Shown here piece by piece: positions 53,296 to 63,910 of a stretch of DNA of 64,000 bases. The DNA comes from Micrasema longulum. Taxonomy: Eukaryota > Arthropoda > Insecta > Trichoptera > Brachycentridae. The position numbers and the translations under genes were made by a program. The first letter of the stretch is position 1. Each line of letters opens with the position of its first letter. The notes beneath the pieces were generated by a model. The model was not told where the DNA came from and did no database searches. It saw only the letters and a program-made list of their open reading frames with translations. The stretch covers positions 1 to 64,000 of the forward strand of contig JAGVSM010003629.1 of NCBI GenBank assembly GCA_022494885.1, given 5' to 3'.

Positions 53296-53665
53296 ATGTA
53301 TTCGCCATTTGCCCGGACTAGGACAGCATCAAAGAAAAGTCAATTAACTATATATTTAAAATTATCTACGATTCTCAATCCAAGTGTATTTCATAAATCA
53401 AATTTGCTATTAATGTGCCAAAGTTATCTATGAATCCAATAGGACTTTGATGGTCTGGCACTTAATTGCTCCATCTGTATAATTTTCATTAAATATATTT
53501 CGGAAGTTTTTATTTATTTTATTTTATGCACTATCTTTGCACCAAAGTGACATACATAGCTTCATTTTTACGTCATAGTTGAAGATAAATTCTCCCGAGC
53601 GATTACGAAGATACACTACCGACTCCCCACCTTCAAGTTTTGGGTGTGTACATCGATATTTTTTA

Positions 53666-53998
53666 TATTTGAAAATTTATTTATAAACCCTTACGGATTA
53701 TTACATTCATTTTACATAAAATAATATATACAATTTTCATTCATACTCTGTTGTTCAAAATAATATTTTTTACTTCTTTTGAAAAGTTTGTCTGAGTCTT
53801 TTGTTTAGTTTTGTCTGGTAGTTTATTGTATAATTTTAGTCCCTGGTTCATTAGTCTTGATTGTCCTTGTCTTGTTTTAGAAAGTATTTGGTAAAGTATG
53901 GTATTTGTCTGATATTCTCGTGTTATGTCCATGTTGACTACAATTTTTTACAAGTTTTAGTTCTTCGTCTACAATTACATTAGTGGCTAATTTATGGA
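53666..53998 (-). mobile_element. LINE-1 3' end inserted in the tandem array
   Basis: Tail first on +: TTTATAAACCCTTACGGATTA, then the complement of QGLKLYNKLPDKTKQKTQTN and further C-terminal codons. It splits a tandem unit at TACATCGATAT. Confidence 0.82.
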
Positions 53999-54001
53999 TA
54001 A

Positions 54002-54035
<34 letters not shown>

Positions 54036-54050
54036 GTAATATATATGTAA
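53999..54050. repeat. (AT)n microsatellite
   Basis: AT dinucleotide run with TG interruptions at the 5' edge of the LINE-1 insertion. Confidence 0.9.
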
Positions 54051-54600
54051 CTAGGGGAAGCTTACGTCACGGTACACATATATATTCACCAAAGTGACAT
54101 AACTTTATTGTGCCGTCATAGTTGAAGACAAATTCTCCCGAGCGATTACGAAGATACACTACCGACTCCCCACCTATAAGTTTTGGGTATGTACATCGAT
54201 ATGTAGCAAGGAGAAGCGTGCGTCACGGTACACATATCGATGCACTAAAGTGACATAGCTTCATTGTGACATCATAGTTGAAGACAAATTCTCCCGAGCG
54301 ATCAAGAAGAGACACTACCGATCCCTCCCCCTTCAAGTTTTGGGTATGTACATCGATATGTAACTAGGGGCAGCTTACGTCACGGTACACATATATATTC
54401 ACCAAAGTGACATAACTTCATTGTGCCGTCATAGTTGAAGACAAATTCTCCCGAGCGATTACGAATATACACTACCGACTCCCCACCTTTAAGTTTTGGG
54501 TATGTACATCGATATGTAACAAGGGGAAGCATGCGTCACGGTACACATATCGATGCACTAAAGTGACATAGCTTCATTGTGACGTCATAGTTGAAAATAA

Positions 54601-55454
54601 TTTTTCACAAAATACATAAAAAATATTCATATTCGATTCAATATATCGATTGTAAGCGTATATTCGCATTTTTATTCGGTTTTTATTGGTGGGAGAAAGC
54701 CATTAAATTAATGGAAAATTTTACTACTCTTTGAAATTAAAATTAAAAATAAAACTCGTGAATCTTGAATTAGCAATGTTCTAACGGTTCATAAGTAATG
54801 AAAATACATTTTCTAAATGTACGGAATTCGGCATATTTTTTTGTTTGTCAGTTTTTATAAATAAAAGTTTAAATAATTTGTACGATTTTTTCTGTGTGGG
54901 CGGTTGGAGAACATTGCGATTAAGTTGCAGGTTTCAATATGTTACTTGCTTTAAAAATATCTCAGTATGCGTAAAATAATAAATAACATACATAATTGAC
55001 GGACATTATTTTGCTTCCAATTATTTTCAAAGTTTGCTATTTTTTATTCAGTATTGATATTTTTTGTGGTTCGACCATTTTTCAGTGGTTTAAATAAATA
55101 GGCCTCAATTTTGCATGAAACAATTAGTTGAAAAGCAACCTCCACTTTTATTAATGCAATAATTAGTAGTCATTAATCCAAATATGTACATTTCGTACGT
55201 AAACAAATGATGTATTTTGTGTAATAATTTAAATACAGTTATGTATGCTTCACGGATTACACTACTCGGTACAATTCTCTTAAATAAGTTATGCGGCAGG
55301 TTTGATAAAAATTATGTCATTTTTTTATCACTGTCTCGCAAAAGCCTCCCAAATACTGTGCGAAAATGACAGCTGTATGTCGGACTGATTATGCCTTACT
55401 AAGTCGACCAAATCTAGGTTTCTTTTATCCGTTTTGCGCACCCCAAAACTGAAT
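54601..55454. other. No gene recognised
   Basis: Unassigned AT-rich intron without repeats of the listed families. Confidence 0.3.
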
Positions 55455-56005
55455 CAATTATTAACAAATTACAACAGGGATGGAGAATACCTCAAATAAG
55501 GGAATATGGAAGTCTAGGCATTTACAGGGCTTATAACCTGTCATTGGCTGGTTTAAGTGATCACTTTACATACTGTGTAACATCCACCATTATGCATATG
55601 TTTGAGTATCCATATTTCTTCAATTCTTCCATTTGTTGATTTTAGTGAAGTTAAAGAGCTGAAACCTTTATTGTTGTGAAGAGATTCATCTGACTGAATT
55701 ATTTCACATACTAGGCAACGCCTGAAAACAATTTTCCAATTTTTAAACTTCTTCTTGGACCAGTTGGTTTCATTACAATATTAGAGTTTGTCCAAATGTT
55801 CGCAGACAAAAGACTGGATTTCACCCCCTCGGGAGTCATTAAGATTAACAAATTACAACAACGGGGGTGGAAAATACCTTAAATAAGCTAATATGGAGGT
55901 CTAGGCATTTACAGGGCTTATGACCTGTCATTGGCTGGTTTAAGTGGCCACTTTACACACTGAGTCTTATGTCTACGAATATTTGGACAAACTCAAATAT
56001 TGTAA
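55455..56005 (+). repeat. Family A head-to-tail dimer
   Basis: First unit 55455-55775 (core 55535-55555; ends CAGGCAACGCCTGAAAAC-type and GGACCAGTTGGTTTCATTAC), second unit starts at once with ATATTAGAGTTTGTCC and repeats ACAACAACGGGGGTGG, GACCTGTCATTGGCTGG, then is cut to an inverted tip TATTTGGACAAACTCAAATA. Confidence 0.82.
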
Positions 56006-56272
56006 TGAATCAATTATGTTTTTTTTAAAGAGTATCAAAATGAAATTTTCTGTATCGGCACTTTTTCTGTTATTCAAAATTATTTATCATATTTGTATAT
56101 CAATTGTCCGAAGACGGCGAATGATACAGGGCGTTTTATGGATTTTTGGACGGTTTTATTCAATTCAATTTATTTATTTTAATTTGGATCCCAACAATTG
56201 ATCAAAAATGCAAAACAATAAACACGCCAATGGTTAATATCTATAGCGTGTAAAAAAAACAATGTTCTAGTG

Positions 56273-57426
56273 TAGGGTGGCCATATTTCGCTAGGGTCTC
56301 GTCGGGACGTTCTGCAATGGAGATATGTAGTTAAAAAAAAGGAAATTTCATAACAAATACAACATAACGTTTTTCTTACATTTTATGTGGTGTTTCTTGC
56401 CCAAGGAGTACCGCTAGCCATATTTGTTATATGACTTAATTTTAACGTAAAACTGCAGTATTGATTTTACAGTCTCTGGGCCGCGATTTTTTTTTATTTT
56501 TTTATTTATTTTCTTTTATTCAGGAAACATACAGTACAGTTACAATGTTTAATATTTTACACAATTAGACTTAATTCTAATGGACCAGTGAAGTTTCCAT
56601 ATAAAAAAGCAATTATATGTAAGGTTAATTATGAAAGTATAAAAAAGAGAAGGAAAAAGAAAACATAAATGAAAGTTGTTTAAAAATTAAAATTTAAGTG
56701 AAAAAAATATATTTTTAGGTTTGTAGTTTGTAGTGAGTATTTACAAATGGAAATAATATTAAAAATGAAGAAAATTTGTAAGAGTAATTAAGAATTAAGA
56801 ATGGAAATAAAGAATGAAAAACATGCTCAGATGTAAAAATAAAATAAAATAGTAAAAACATTTTTTTTTTAAAAGGAAAAACATAAATACACATTTATGA
56901 ACGGCTATCTTCATCGGTATTTACTGAGACGGTATAAACTAATATCGATATATATGTAAGGTGTGTATATTTGTAAGAAAATTCAAAGTATCTTCGTCGC
57001 TCACCGGTAATTGAACATGTTTAGAAAAAAAATTGTAAACATATTATATTTTTCATACAGAAAACTTAATTTTACTTTTTAGATAAAATTGGAGTAAAAT
57101 TTTAACTTCAGAATATCAGAATATGTACCCTGGCAGCAAAAGACATTTTTTATCATTGTGGTTTTATGAGCAGGAATGGAATTACTGATTTTCACTATTT
57201 CGAGGCAAGTTCAGCTTTCATGAAGTTCTTTAGATACATCAATTGCTAAAAGCATTTTCCACCTTATTTTCACATTCATAGTCAATAAGGCAGTGGAAGA
57301 TTTTTGTTGATTGACAGCGTTGCACTGTGTAAGTTTAAATCGGGACATTTTAGGTTTCATCGGGACGTCGGGACAGAAGACTAAATAACGGCGACAGTCC
57401 CGATATATCGAGACGGATGGCAACCC
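56273..57426. mobile_element. TIR element with 10-bp target duplication
   Basis: TGTTCTAGTG stands at 56263-56272 and 57427-57436. Just inside are AGGGTGGCCATATTTCG and (reversed) GGGTTGCCATCCGTCTCG. Inner repeats GTCGGGACG occur near both ends. 10-bp duplications suggest a Mutator-like element, non-autonomous. A LINE end (56498-56895) sits inside. Confidence 0.6.
56498..56895 (-). mobile_element. LINE-11 3' end, arm 1 of a 400-bp inverted pair
   Basis: T-rich end, then GAAACATACAGTACAGTTAC, AATGGACCAGTGAAGTTTCC, AACATGCTCAGATGTAAAA; this is the reverse complement of 58443-58838. Confidence 0.75.
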
Positions 57427-57436
57427 TGTTCTAGTG

Positions 57437-57859
57437 CCATAATCCAGAGAGAAAAAACGAGATTACGCTTGTATGAAGAAAAGTCATACCCCGTTTCTTT
57501 GTAAGGAAATAATTTGTCTTTTGATAGTACTTTTTGACTTTGTGTGGAATTTATTTATTAGTGAGAAAAGATGCACATTTATATGAAAACCGCAGGTAAA
57601 TCGGTCCGGTAGTTATTGAGTCTATCGAGGAGAACCATTCGAATATTGTCTTTTATAAATATAGATAAAAAGATAAAATATATGTATTTATTGTAAAATA
57701 TATTATTTATTGTACAGCGCTCTTGAGGTGATTTTCACAAAAATTGCGCTATATAAATTATCCAAACATTATTATTATTATTATGTACGAATATTAAATA
57801 TACATGTTAGATTGTTCTTAGACTTTCGACACGGAACCTAACCTTATATTTATTTTATT
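57437..57859. other. No gene recognised
   Basis: Contains GCGCTATATAAATTATCC...(ATT)n at 57745-57782, perhaps a LINE end. No protein motif. Confidence 0.3.
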
Positions 57860-58420
57860 TATTTATTTCTTTTACGACACAAGTGCCTTTTACAATATAA
57901 TGTATACAAAATAATGAGTTAGTTAGATATACAAAAAAATTAAAAATCATATTATAACATGGGTATAAAAAGAAAAATAACAAAAAAAATATACATATAT
58001 ACATGTATGTATGTCAGCATACAAAATATATATAAAATGAATAAACACCTGACCATTAGCATACGTATCTTTTGCAAATAATTCGTTATTCATTACTATA
58101 TGGAACATCATAAAATATTTATGAAGAGATGATTTGAATTCACAGAGACTCGAGTTTAAAATGTCGATATGAGAGGTACATTCGTTTCCTAGTCTGTGTA
58201 TACGCAGTATTGGTGAGTGACAAAGATAGTTAGTTTGAGAAGGGTGATAATAATATAAACTATTTTGTCTAGTTCTACGTGTTGGTATATTAATATTTAT
58301 TAAATCCAGGAGTTCGCAACAATCGAATTTAGAATTAATGATTTTATATAAAAATATTTATTAGGGCAGTTATTTTCCTGCGATCCTCCAGAGTAGGTAA
58401 ATTCAAAAAGTTTAACAAAG
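57860..58420 (-). mobile_element. LINE-6 C-terminus and tail
   Basis: Minus strand: NSKFDCCELLDLININIP, TRRTRQNSLYYYHPSQTNYL, CHSPILRIHRLGNECTSHID, then tail to (TTTA)n at 57860. A Jockey/CR1-like end with no RT motif. Confidence 0.75.
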
Positions 58421-58442
58421 ACTTTGAATCCCTTAAAATAAA

Positions 58443-58838
58443 TATGTGTTTATGTTTTTCCTTTTTTTTTTAAAAATGTTATTACTATTTTATTTTATTT
58501 TTACATCTGAGCATGTTTTTCATTCTTTATTTCCATTGTTAATTCTTAATTACTCTTACAAATTTTCTTCATTTTTAATATTATTTCCATTTGTAAATAC
58601 TCACTACAAACTACAAACCTTAAAATATTTTTTTTTCACTTAAATTTTAATTTTTAAACAACTTTCGTTTATGTTTTCTTTTTCCTTCTCTTTTTTATAC
58701 TTTCATAACTAACCTTACATTTAATTGCTTTTTAATATGGAAACTTCACTGGTCCATTAGAATTAAGTCCAATTGTGTAAAATATTAAACTTTGTAACTG
58801 TACTGTATGTTTCCTGAATAAAAGAAAATAAAAAATAA
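58443..58838 (+). mobile_element. LINE-11 3' end, arm 2 of inverted pair
   Basis: Mirror of 56498-56895, ending TTTCCTGAATAAAAGAAAAT and A-rich. Same orientation as shakB. Confidence 0.75.
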
Positions 58839-59476
58839 AAGACATGTACGTAGTTGATTTGTTCTATAGGAGTATGTAGTTTGAAATAAATGAATCTTAA
58901 AAAAATATATTTGTGTTCATTTTACGCCGATTTTTTACGCCGGTGTCTCTCGAAAGGTCACCCCGGCGTAAAACGACGTTTATTTAGATGGACTACGATA
59001 TTTTCCTTCCCGGTGCCGCCATACTTACAGTTTGGATCAAGAAAATTTTTCTTTAATTTGATTTTGTCTCTGGAAGTCGAAGTTTCGTTACGGTTGCCGT
59101 CCGTCATTGTCTGTCGGGTTTCTTGCGGATCTCACTTCAAAGTTTCTCGTAGTCGGCCCACCTAAATGGACTCTCGCGGTCTAAATATAATTCCAATTAA
59201 GGGCCCACGCCATTTGGCCCGGCCATTAATCATTCGTGAATTGTATTCCGCTTTATAAATGGTAATAAATCCACTAAACGGAATCATATGTGCGATAGTT
59301 CGATAGTTCGACACAGGCCCCTTGGGCTTTTAAGCGACCGGCGCGGCGCGGCGCGATGGTTCTCGGAGTTCAACAGGAGACGAATAGTCGTGTCGTTTGT
59401 GCGAAAACGAAGATAATGTGCACTGTTTGGATTTCGATTTTGGCCAGTCGAAAAAAAATTAACCTCAACAAAATAT
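58839..59476. other. Unique block, GC-rich at 59190-59450
   Basis: 58920-59165 has GTCACCCCGGCGTAAAACG and TTCCCGGTGCCGCCATAC; 59190-59450 includes GGGCCCACGCCATTTGGCCC, GACCGGCGCGGCGCGGCGCG. No coding motif, no other copy. It lies 4.5 kb before the common exon; it could be a conserved element or an alternative promoter. Confidence 0.35.
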
Positions 59477-60271
59477 CAACAATATTTTGAGTTTGTCCAA
59501 ATTTTTGTAGACAAGGACTGGATTCAACTCCCTGGGGAGCTGTTTATATTGACATATTACAACAGAGATGAAGAACATTTAAGAGAAGGTAATATAGAAG
59601 TCCAGGCATCTACAGGGCTTATGACCTGTCAATCTCTTAAATGTTCTTCATCTCTGTTGTAATATGTTAATATACAACAGAGAAAAGAACCTTGACCACT
59701 ACACCCGGCCTCCGTGGTGTAGTGGTCAAGACGCTTGACTCACACACGAAAGGTTCCGGGTTCGATTCCCGGTGAGAACACAAATATTAAAATGTGATTT
59801 TTCTCAAGCCTGGGTGTTTTGTGATGTAATTCACCACTGTAATTGGGCCTTCTGGCCTGTTGGGTGCAACAATAAATAAATAAATAAACAGCTCCCCAGG
59901 GAGTTGAATCCAGTCCTTGTCTACAAAAATTTGGACAAACTCAAATTATTGTTGATAAATTACCTGGTCCATGAAGAAGTATAGAAATTGAAAAATAATA
60001 TTTTCAGGCGTTGCCTAGTATGTAGGTGAAATAATTAAATTAGTGAATCTCACCCGCATAAATAAAGGTTTCAGCTCTTTAACTTCACAAACATCAACAG
60101 ATGAAAGAATTGAAGGAATATAGATGTTCAAATATAGGCAGAATGGTGAATGTTACACAGTGTGTAAAGTGGCCACTTAAACCAGCCATTGACAGGTCAT
60201 AGGCCCTGTAGATGCCTGGACTTCTATATTACCTTCTCTTAAATGTTCTTCATCTCTGTTGTAATATGTTT
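59477..60271. mobile_element. Family A composite with 10-bp target duplication
   Basis: AACAAAATAT flanks both sides (59467-59476, 60272-60281). Left unit CAACAATATTTTGAGTTTG to GACCTGTCAATCTC, an inverted scrap at 59634-59690, SINE1 (59705-59890), then an inverted unit 59891-60271 ending CATCTCTGTTGTAATATG. Supports family A as a mobile unit. Confidence 0.78.
59705..59890 (+). mobile_element. SINE1 (tRNA-derived)
   Basis: CGGCCTCCGTGGTGTAGTGG, B box GGGTTCGATTCCCGG, body TTTTCTCAAGCCTGGGTGTT and GGCCTTCTGGCCTGTTGGG, tail (AAAT)n. Its first 20 bases also occur inverted just upstream (CTTGACCACTACAC at 59692-59705). Confidence 0.88.
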
Positions 60272-60562
60272 AACAAAATATTACCAAAACTAAATAAGGT
60301 GATTCTGATGGAAGTTTTAAGTTAATAAATTAATTCCGAATCTACATTCCAATTTTTTTACGCACGTATGGTTTTAGAGTTATAGATGACGATTCAGACG
60401 GGGTCTTCGGGTCACTCTGTAGATACGCTAAATAGGTACTCCGCATGCATGGGTTTTTAATTAATATTGCGCTATAACTGACACTCGGTCGGTAAATCCA
60501 TTAATTGTAGATATTCAGAGTAAAACTAAGCATCTAAAAATCAGAGGGATGATTATTCAAAT
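60272..60562. other. No gene recognised
   Basis: Unassigned; probably leads into the LINE below (RNase H region upstream not readable). Confidence 0.3.
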
Positions 60563-61117
60563 ATGCTGGATAAGAGGACATGCTGGTATCGTAGGAAATG
60601 AGAGAGCAGATGAACGAGCAAGAGCCGCAACTTGTTAAAGAACGGCACCTTTCTTCTCAGAATTTCCTTTAGCTTTGCCAAGCGCTGTATAAAACAAAAC
60701 ACGCAACAGCGTTGGGAGGATCATTACCGCGCTTCTTTTACAGATATAATCATTAAAATGTTTATTCCAACGCTGGCTGATGCAGCAAACTTCCGTCGTC
60801 ATCACCAAAGTACTTTTGAAACAACCCAAATTTTTACCAGACACGGAGCTATGAGAAGTTACCTAAGTAGGTTTAAATTAAAGAATGATGGCTATTGTCC
60901 ATGCGATGATATTTCTTCACAAAGTATCGAACATCTGTTATTTCAGTGCCCATTTTTCAGTTAACAGCGCCATAATTTTGGAGCAGAATGCAGGAAAGAG
61001 GGAATATCCTTAACAGATATTCATACTGTCGTTAAAAGTAGTTATCACGCGCCATTGTTCTTGAACTTTGCAACAATGGCGATTGGACTCATAAAGGTAA
61101 TAAACCAAAATCAGTGA
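60563..61117 (+). mobile_element. LINE with RNase H end and zinc-knuckle-like C-terminus
   Basis: 60563-60631 reads CWIRGHAGIVGNERADERAR, the RNase H C-terminal motif (HAG.GNE.AD). After a stop and shift, 60632-60964 gives PTLADAANFRRHHQ and CPCDDISSQSIEHLLFQCPF, the C-x-C...H...C knuckle of R1/I/Jockey-group proteins. A TAA at 60962, then AECRKEGISLTDIHTVVKSS continues. Broken. Confidence 0.82.
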
Positions 61118-61292
61118 TTGATCATCCCATTTCCAAGATTATAACGGTTTTTTCCGAGTACCCTTGCCTTGTACATGACACGTAAGGCTACTAAATACAG
61201 GGGTCCAAATATATATAAAAATATATTAAAAAAACAATATTGCGAAAACCTATGCACAGTGTTATACTTCGTGCCCTGATGTTCAAAATCCC

Positions 61293-61910
61293 ATGACTCT
61301 GTCAAACCAAATCATCGAAAGGGCCGAGTGTTTCAAATACCTAGGAGTATATGTTACGGAAAATGGCAGTTTTCAAAAATAACTAGGAGTGCGGTTAGGA
61401 ATAACAGGCGCCACATTCAACAGTATGGAGGCTGTCTGGAGATCAGATATTTACTTAGTGAAAACCAAATGCCGCCCATATAACGCCTCCATAACACCTA
61501 TTCTCCTTTAAAGATGCGAATCGTGACATTTCACTAGGACACAAAACGGCAAAATTCTGAGTTTTGAGAACAGGTGTCATAGAAGAATCTCGGGTGTGCG
61601 GTGGTTTAACTTTGTGAGGAATGAAGTAATAAGAGAACGGACACAGAGAACTCCACTGACACTGTCATCAAGCGGAGGCGATACGGTTGGCTAAGCCATT
61701 TACGGCTTCAGGAGGCCCTGAGAGCCTTAACCACGCTTGCCTACTTTACAAGGCATCAGGTTCTCGACGTCCTGGACGTCCGCTGCTGACTGTTCGTCGG
61801 CAGCTTATGTCAGAACTTCAGGACGTGAACGCAAAGGAGTTGGCAGACAATAGAGGCGCATGGAGGCTTTTTGTGGATACCATATGTACCCAACTAGACA
61901 ATGTACAAAA
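61293..61910 (+). mobile_element. LINE RT thumb and C-terminus, degraded
   Basis: SNQIIERAECFKYLGVYVTE, then stops, MEAVWRSDIYLVKTKCRPYN, RCHRRISGVRWFNFVRNEVI, and SGSRRPGRPLLTVRRQLMSE, a layout like LINE-2/LINE-4. Several stops and shifts. Confidence 0.72.
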
Positions 61911-62290
61911 TAAATTTCAAAAGTACATCCAATGTAAATTCCCTAGTGTCAGTAATTTAAAGTTACCTTGTCTTCATAAACGGCGTATGATTGCGGATCA
62001 ATTATTTATTTATAATTTGCTAAATAATCGGATTGATTGTGCCGATTTGCTGTCTGAAATAAACTTTAATACTCCTATTCGTCGCACTCGACATACTGTA
62101 TTACTGAGCTACAACAAATGCAACACCAGAGCAGCTCAAAATTCGCTCTTAGGAAGAGCAGTTAGTAACTTTTCTAAAATTAAGAAGATGTACCATTTAG
62201 ACATCTTTAACGACTCAGCTCTCTGCTACAAACGGAAGCTGAGTCTTATAGATTTTAATGTTCAGTATTACTAATATTATTATTCTTATT
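61905..62290 (+). mobile_element. LINE C-terminal end joined to the previous LINE
   Basis: LDNVQNKFQKYIQCKFPS, RMIADQLFIYNLLNNRIDCA, DLLSEINFNTPIRRTRHTVL, AQNSLLGRAVSNFSKIKK, stop at 62272. Different family from 61293-61910 yet in the same open frame (61687-62274). Confidence 0.78.
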
Positions 62291-62779
62291 ATTGGAGCAC
62301 ATAAGGGAATTTGCTTTTGTGTGCCCTACTTCAAAGTTTAAAGTTACTGTAATATTAGTATCATTTAGCCTCTTTGAAAATAAACAGAAACAATTAATAC
62401 TAAACTAGGTACTAACAGAATACACACTACATAAACACCACATCTTATTATACACATCACTCCATACACCTCACTCCACGCACTACATTTCATACTCACA
62501 ACAATAAAAACACAATCGCTAGTAAATTCACACAAAGCACAAATTTTTCTTACATCTTGTTGTACTGTTAGATAGTTGTTTCATATATTGTGTTGTGTAC
62601 GTAATTGGTGCTGTGTTAGGTTTATTTTTTGTTCGTAATATTGTCTAGATTTATATTAACATAGCACTGAGTGCACAACATTAAATTTAAACAAATAAAC
62701 AAATAAACAAATAAACTAGGAAGCGGACATGGAATGATGAAGGTTTTAGAGATTTAGATATGGTTTTGAATTACGCTAT
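62291..62779. other. LINE tail and unassigned sequence
   Basis: GTGTGCCCTACTTCAAAGTT near 62318 matches the tail at 8145-8165; the remainder ends in AACAAATAAACAAATAAAC at ~62690-62715. Confidence 0.4.
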
Positions 62780-63010
62780 TATTTAGGTAGGTAGGTTTTT
62801 ATGTATAATTTATTTTGGCATCGATAACTCATTTTCCGTTTTAGGTGAATATTTCTAAGTTCGTCTCTATACCCTAATTTATTTTACTTCTTCAGGTAAC
62901 TCATTGTACAGCTTCAATCCCTTGTACAATGAGTTTTGGGACTGTTTTTCTCCTGATTGGTAATCTCATATTTTTTTCATCCCTAGTTTCACATGCATGA
63001 CATCGTTAGT
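62780..63010 (-). mobile_element. LINE C-terminal relic
   Basis: Minus strand with one shift: RLPIRRKT, SQNSLYKGLKLYNELPEE; same family as 39440-39530. Confidence 0.65.
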
Positions 63011-63137
63011 TAAAAAGTCTCTCTTTTTCTTTTTATAAAATTCTTTTTTTCCTTTTATCCGGACAATTTTTGCACATTTTTACGACACAGTCATTTTTCT
63101 TTTCTTTTGGTTTTTTTTTTTTTTCAAAAGAAATATT

Positions 63138-63302
63138 TACGTTCTATGATTTACCCAAATATTTAATTTTGAGGGCCACTTTCAACGAGTTGTAAATAAC
63201 TCACTATTAGAAAATGGAATCGAGTTGGGGTAGAGTGGGATTCGAACCGCGGACCTTCGGTCCGTGAGTCCGAGACACTAGCCACAGGACCACAACCCGA
63301 TT
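63138..63302 (-). mobile_element. SINE3 (tRNA-derived), best-preserved head
   Basis: Minus strand: GGGTTGTGGTCCTGTGGCTA, GTCTCGGACTCACGGACC, B box GCGGTTCGAATCCCACTC (perfect GGTTCGANTCC), then CCATTTTCTAATAGTGAGTT and CAACTCGTTGAAAGTGGCCC. Confidence 0.88.
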
Positions 63303-63884
63303 TCGAAATTAATGTTAAGGTCACGTCAAAACCCGGCTAGCGGTTGAAGAATGGCTTAATTTGCATTGAGCGTGAGTTGAGTGTAATAATTTTAGAATGC
63401 TCAGGGTCAAACGCGGTCTGACATTTCTTCATTAACACGTATTCCCGTATTTTCTCCATGGATTATGTCACTAGAGTAGTGATTTTTGCACGATTTTGAT
63501 TTGAGCGCAACGAGGACTCTTAGCCAAATCACATTAAGATATAAAACGAAAAACTAACCCTTATTACGAATATATAAGTAGCTCAAAAAAGGGAAAAAAT
63601 AAATAACGTGTGAAAATTTACGAAAAAAACATTTGTTCATGTTAGTATTTAGTATTTCATTAGCAGGCAAGCCAACGTGAGGGCAGGACAACGTCTGTCG
63701 GATCCACTAGTATTAAATAAATAAATAAAATATAAAAATACAGTTTCTTTCCAAAGCCAGCTGATCTACAAGCCGCAGTGGTTATAGAAACATGTCTATC
63801 TTCTTCCTAAAAATTCTTCGATCGGCTGCGGTACCCTTACTTCTTTCAAAAAATCCAATACATGTCAGATACAACGAACTCTAA
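63303..63884 (+). other. Intron end before common shakB exon
   Basis: Largely unassigned. 63662-63725 (AAGCCAACGTGAGGGCAGG, ACAACGTCTGTCGGATCCAC then (AAAT)n) looks like the end of a LINE of the RTE type; family unproven. Confidence 0.4.
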
Positions 63885-63910
63885 AATATGTTTTTCCATT
63901 TCTTTCCCAG
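63879..63910 (+). promoter_or_regulatory. shakB: 3' splice site of the common shakB exon
   Basis: A branch-point-like CTCTAAA at 63879-63885, a pyrimidine tract and TTTCTTTCCCAG ending at 63910. Serves both exon 1a and 1b transcripts. Confidence 0.85.

Larger units (their letters stand above)
53535..54600. repeat. 156-bp tandem array with two alternating unit types
   Basis: GTCACGGTACACATAT starts at 54066, 54222, 54379 and 54535, a period of 156-157 bp. Units 1 and 3 share ATATATTCACCAAAGTGACA; units 2 and 4 share ATCGATGCACTAAAGTGACA. Each unit has GAAGACAAATTCTCCCGAGC, ACACTACCGACTCCCC and TTTTGGGTATGTACATCGAT. A fifth, partial unit at 53535-53665 is cut off by a LINE-1. Dispersed single relatives lie within family B. 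Confidence 0.9.
7153..63910 (+). other. shakB: shakB intron for the exon 1a transcript
   Basis: From donor GTAAGT at 7153 to acceptor TTTCTTTCCCAG ending at 63910, about 56.8 kb. It contains exon 1b (15247-15621), whose own intron starts at 15622. The first ~45 bases are nearly the same after both exons. The interior is almost wholly transposable-element debris, with no recognisable nested host gene. Confidence 0.85.

Noticed and set aside
54050..54600. Tandem repeats read as a CRISPR array
   Set aside because: Repeats are 156 bp, contiguous, without spacers, in an animal intron.
60635..60844. Minus-strand frame of 69 codons
   Set aside because: Shadow of the LINE C-terminal frame on the + strand.
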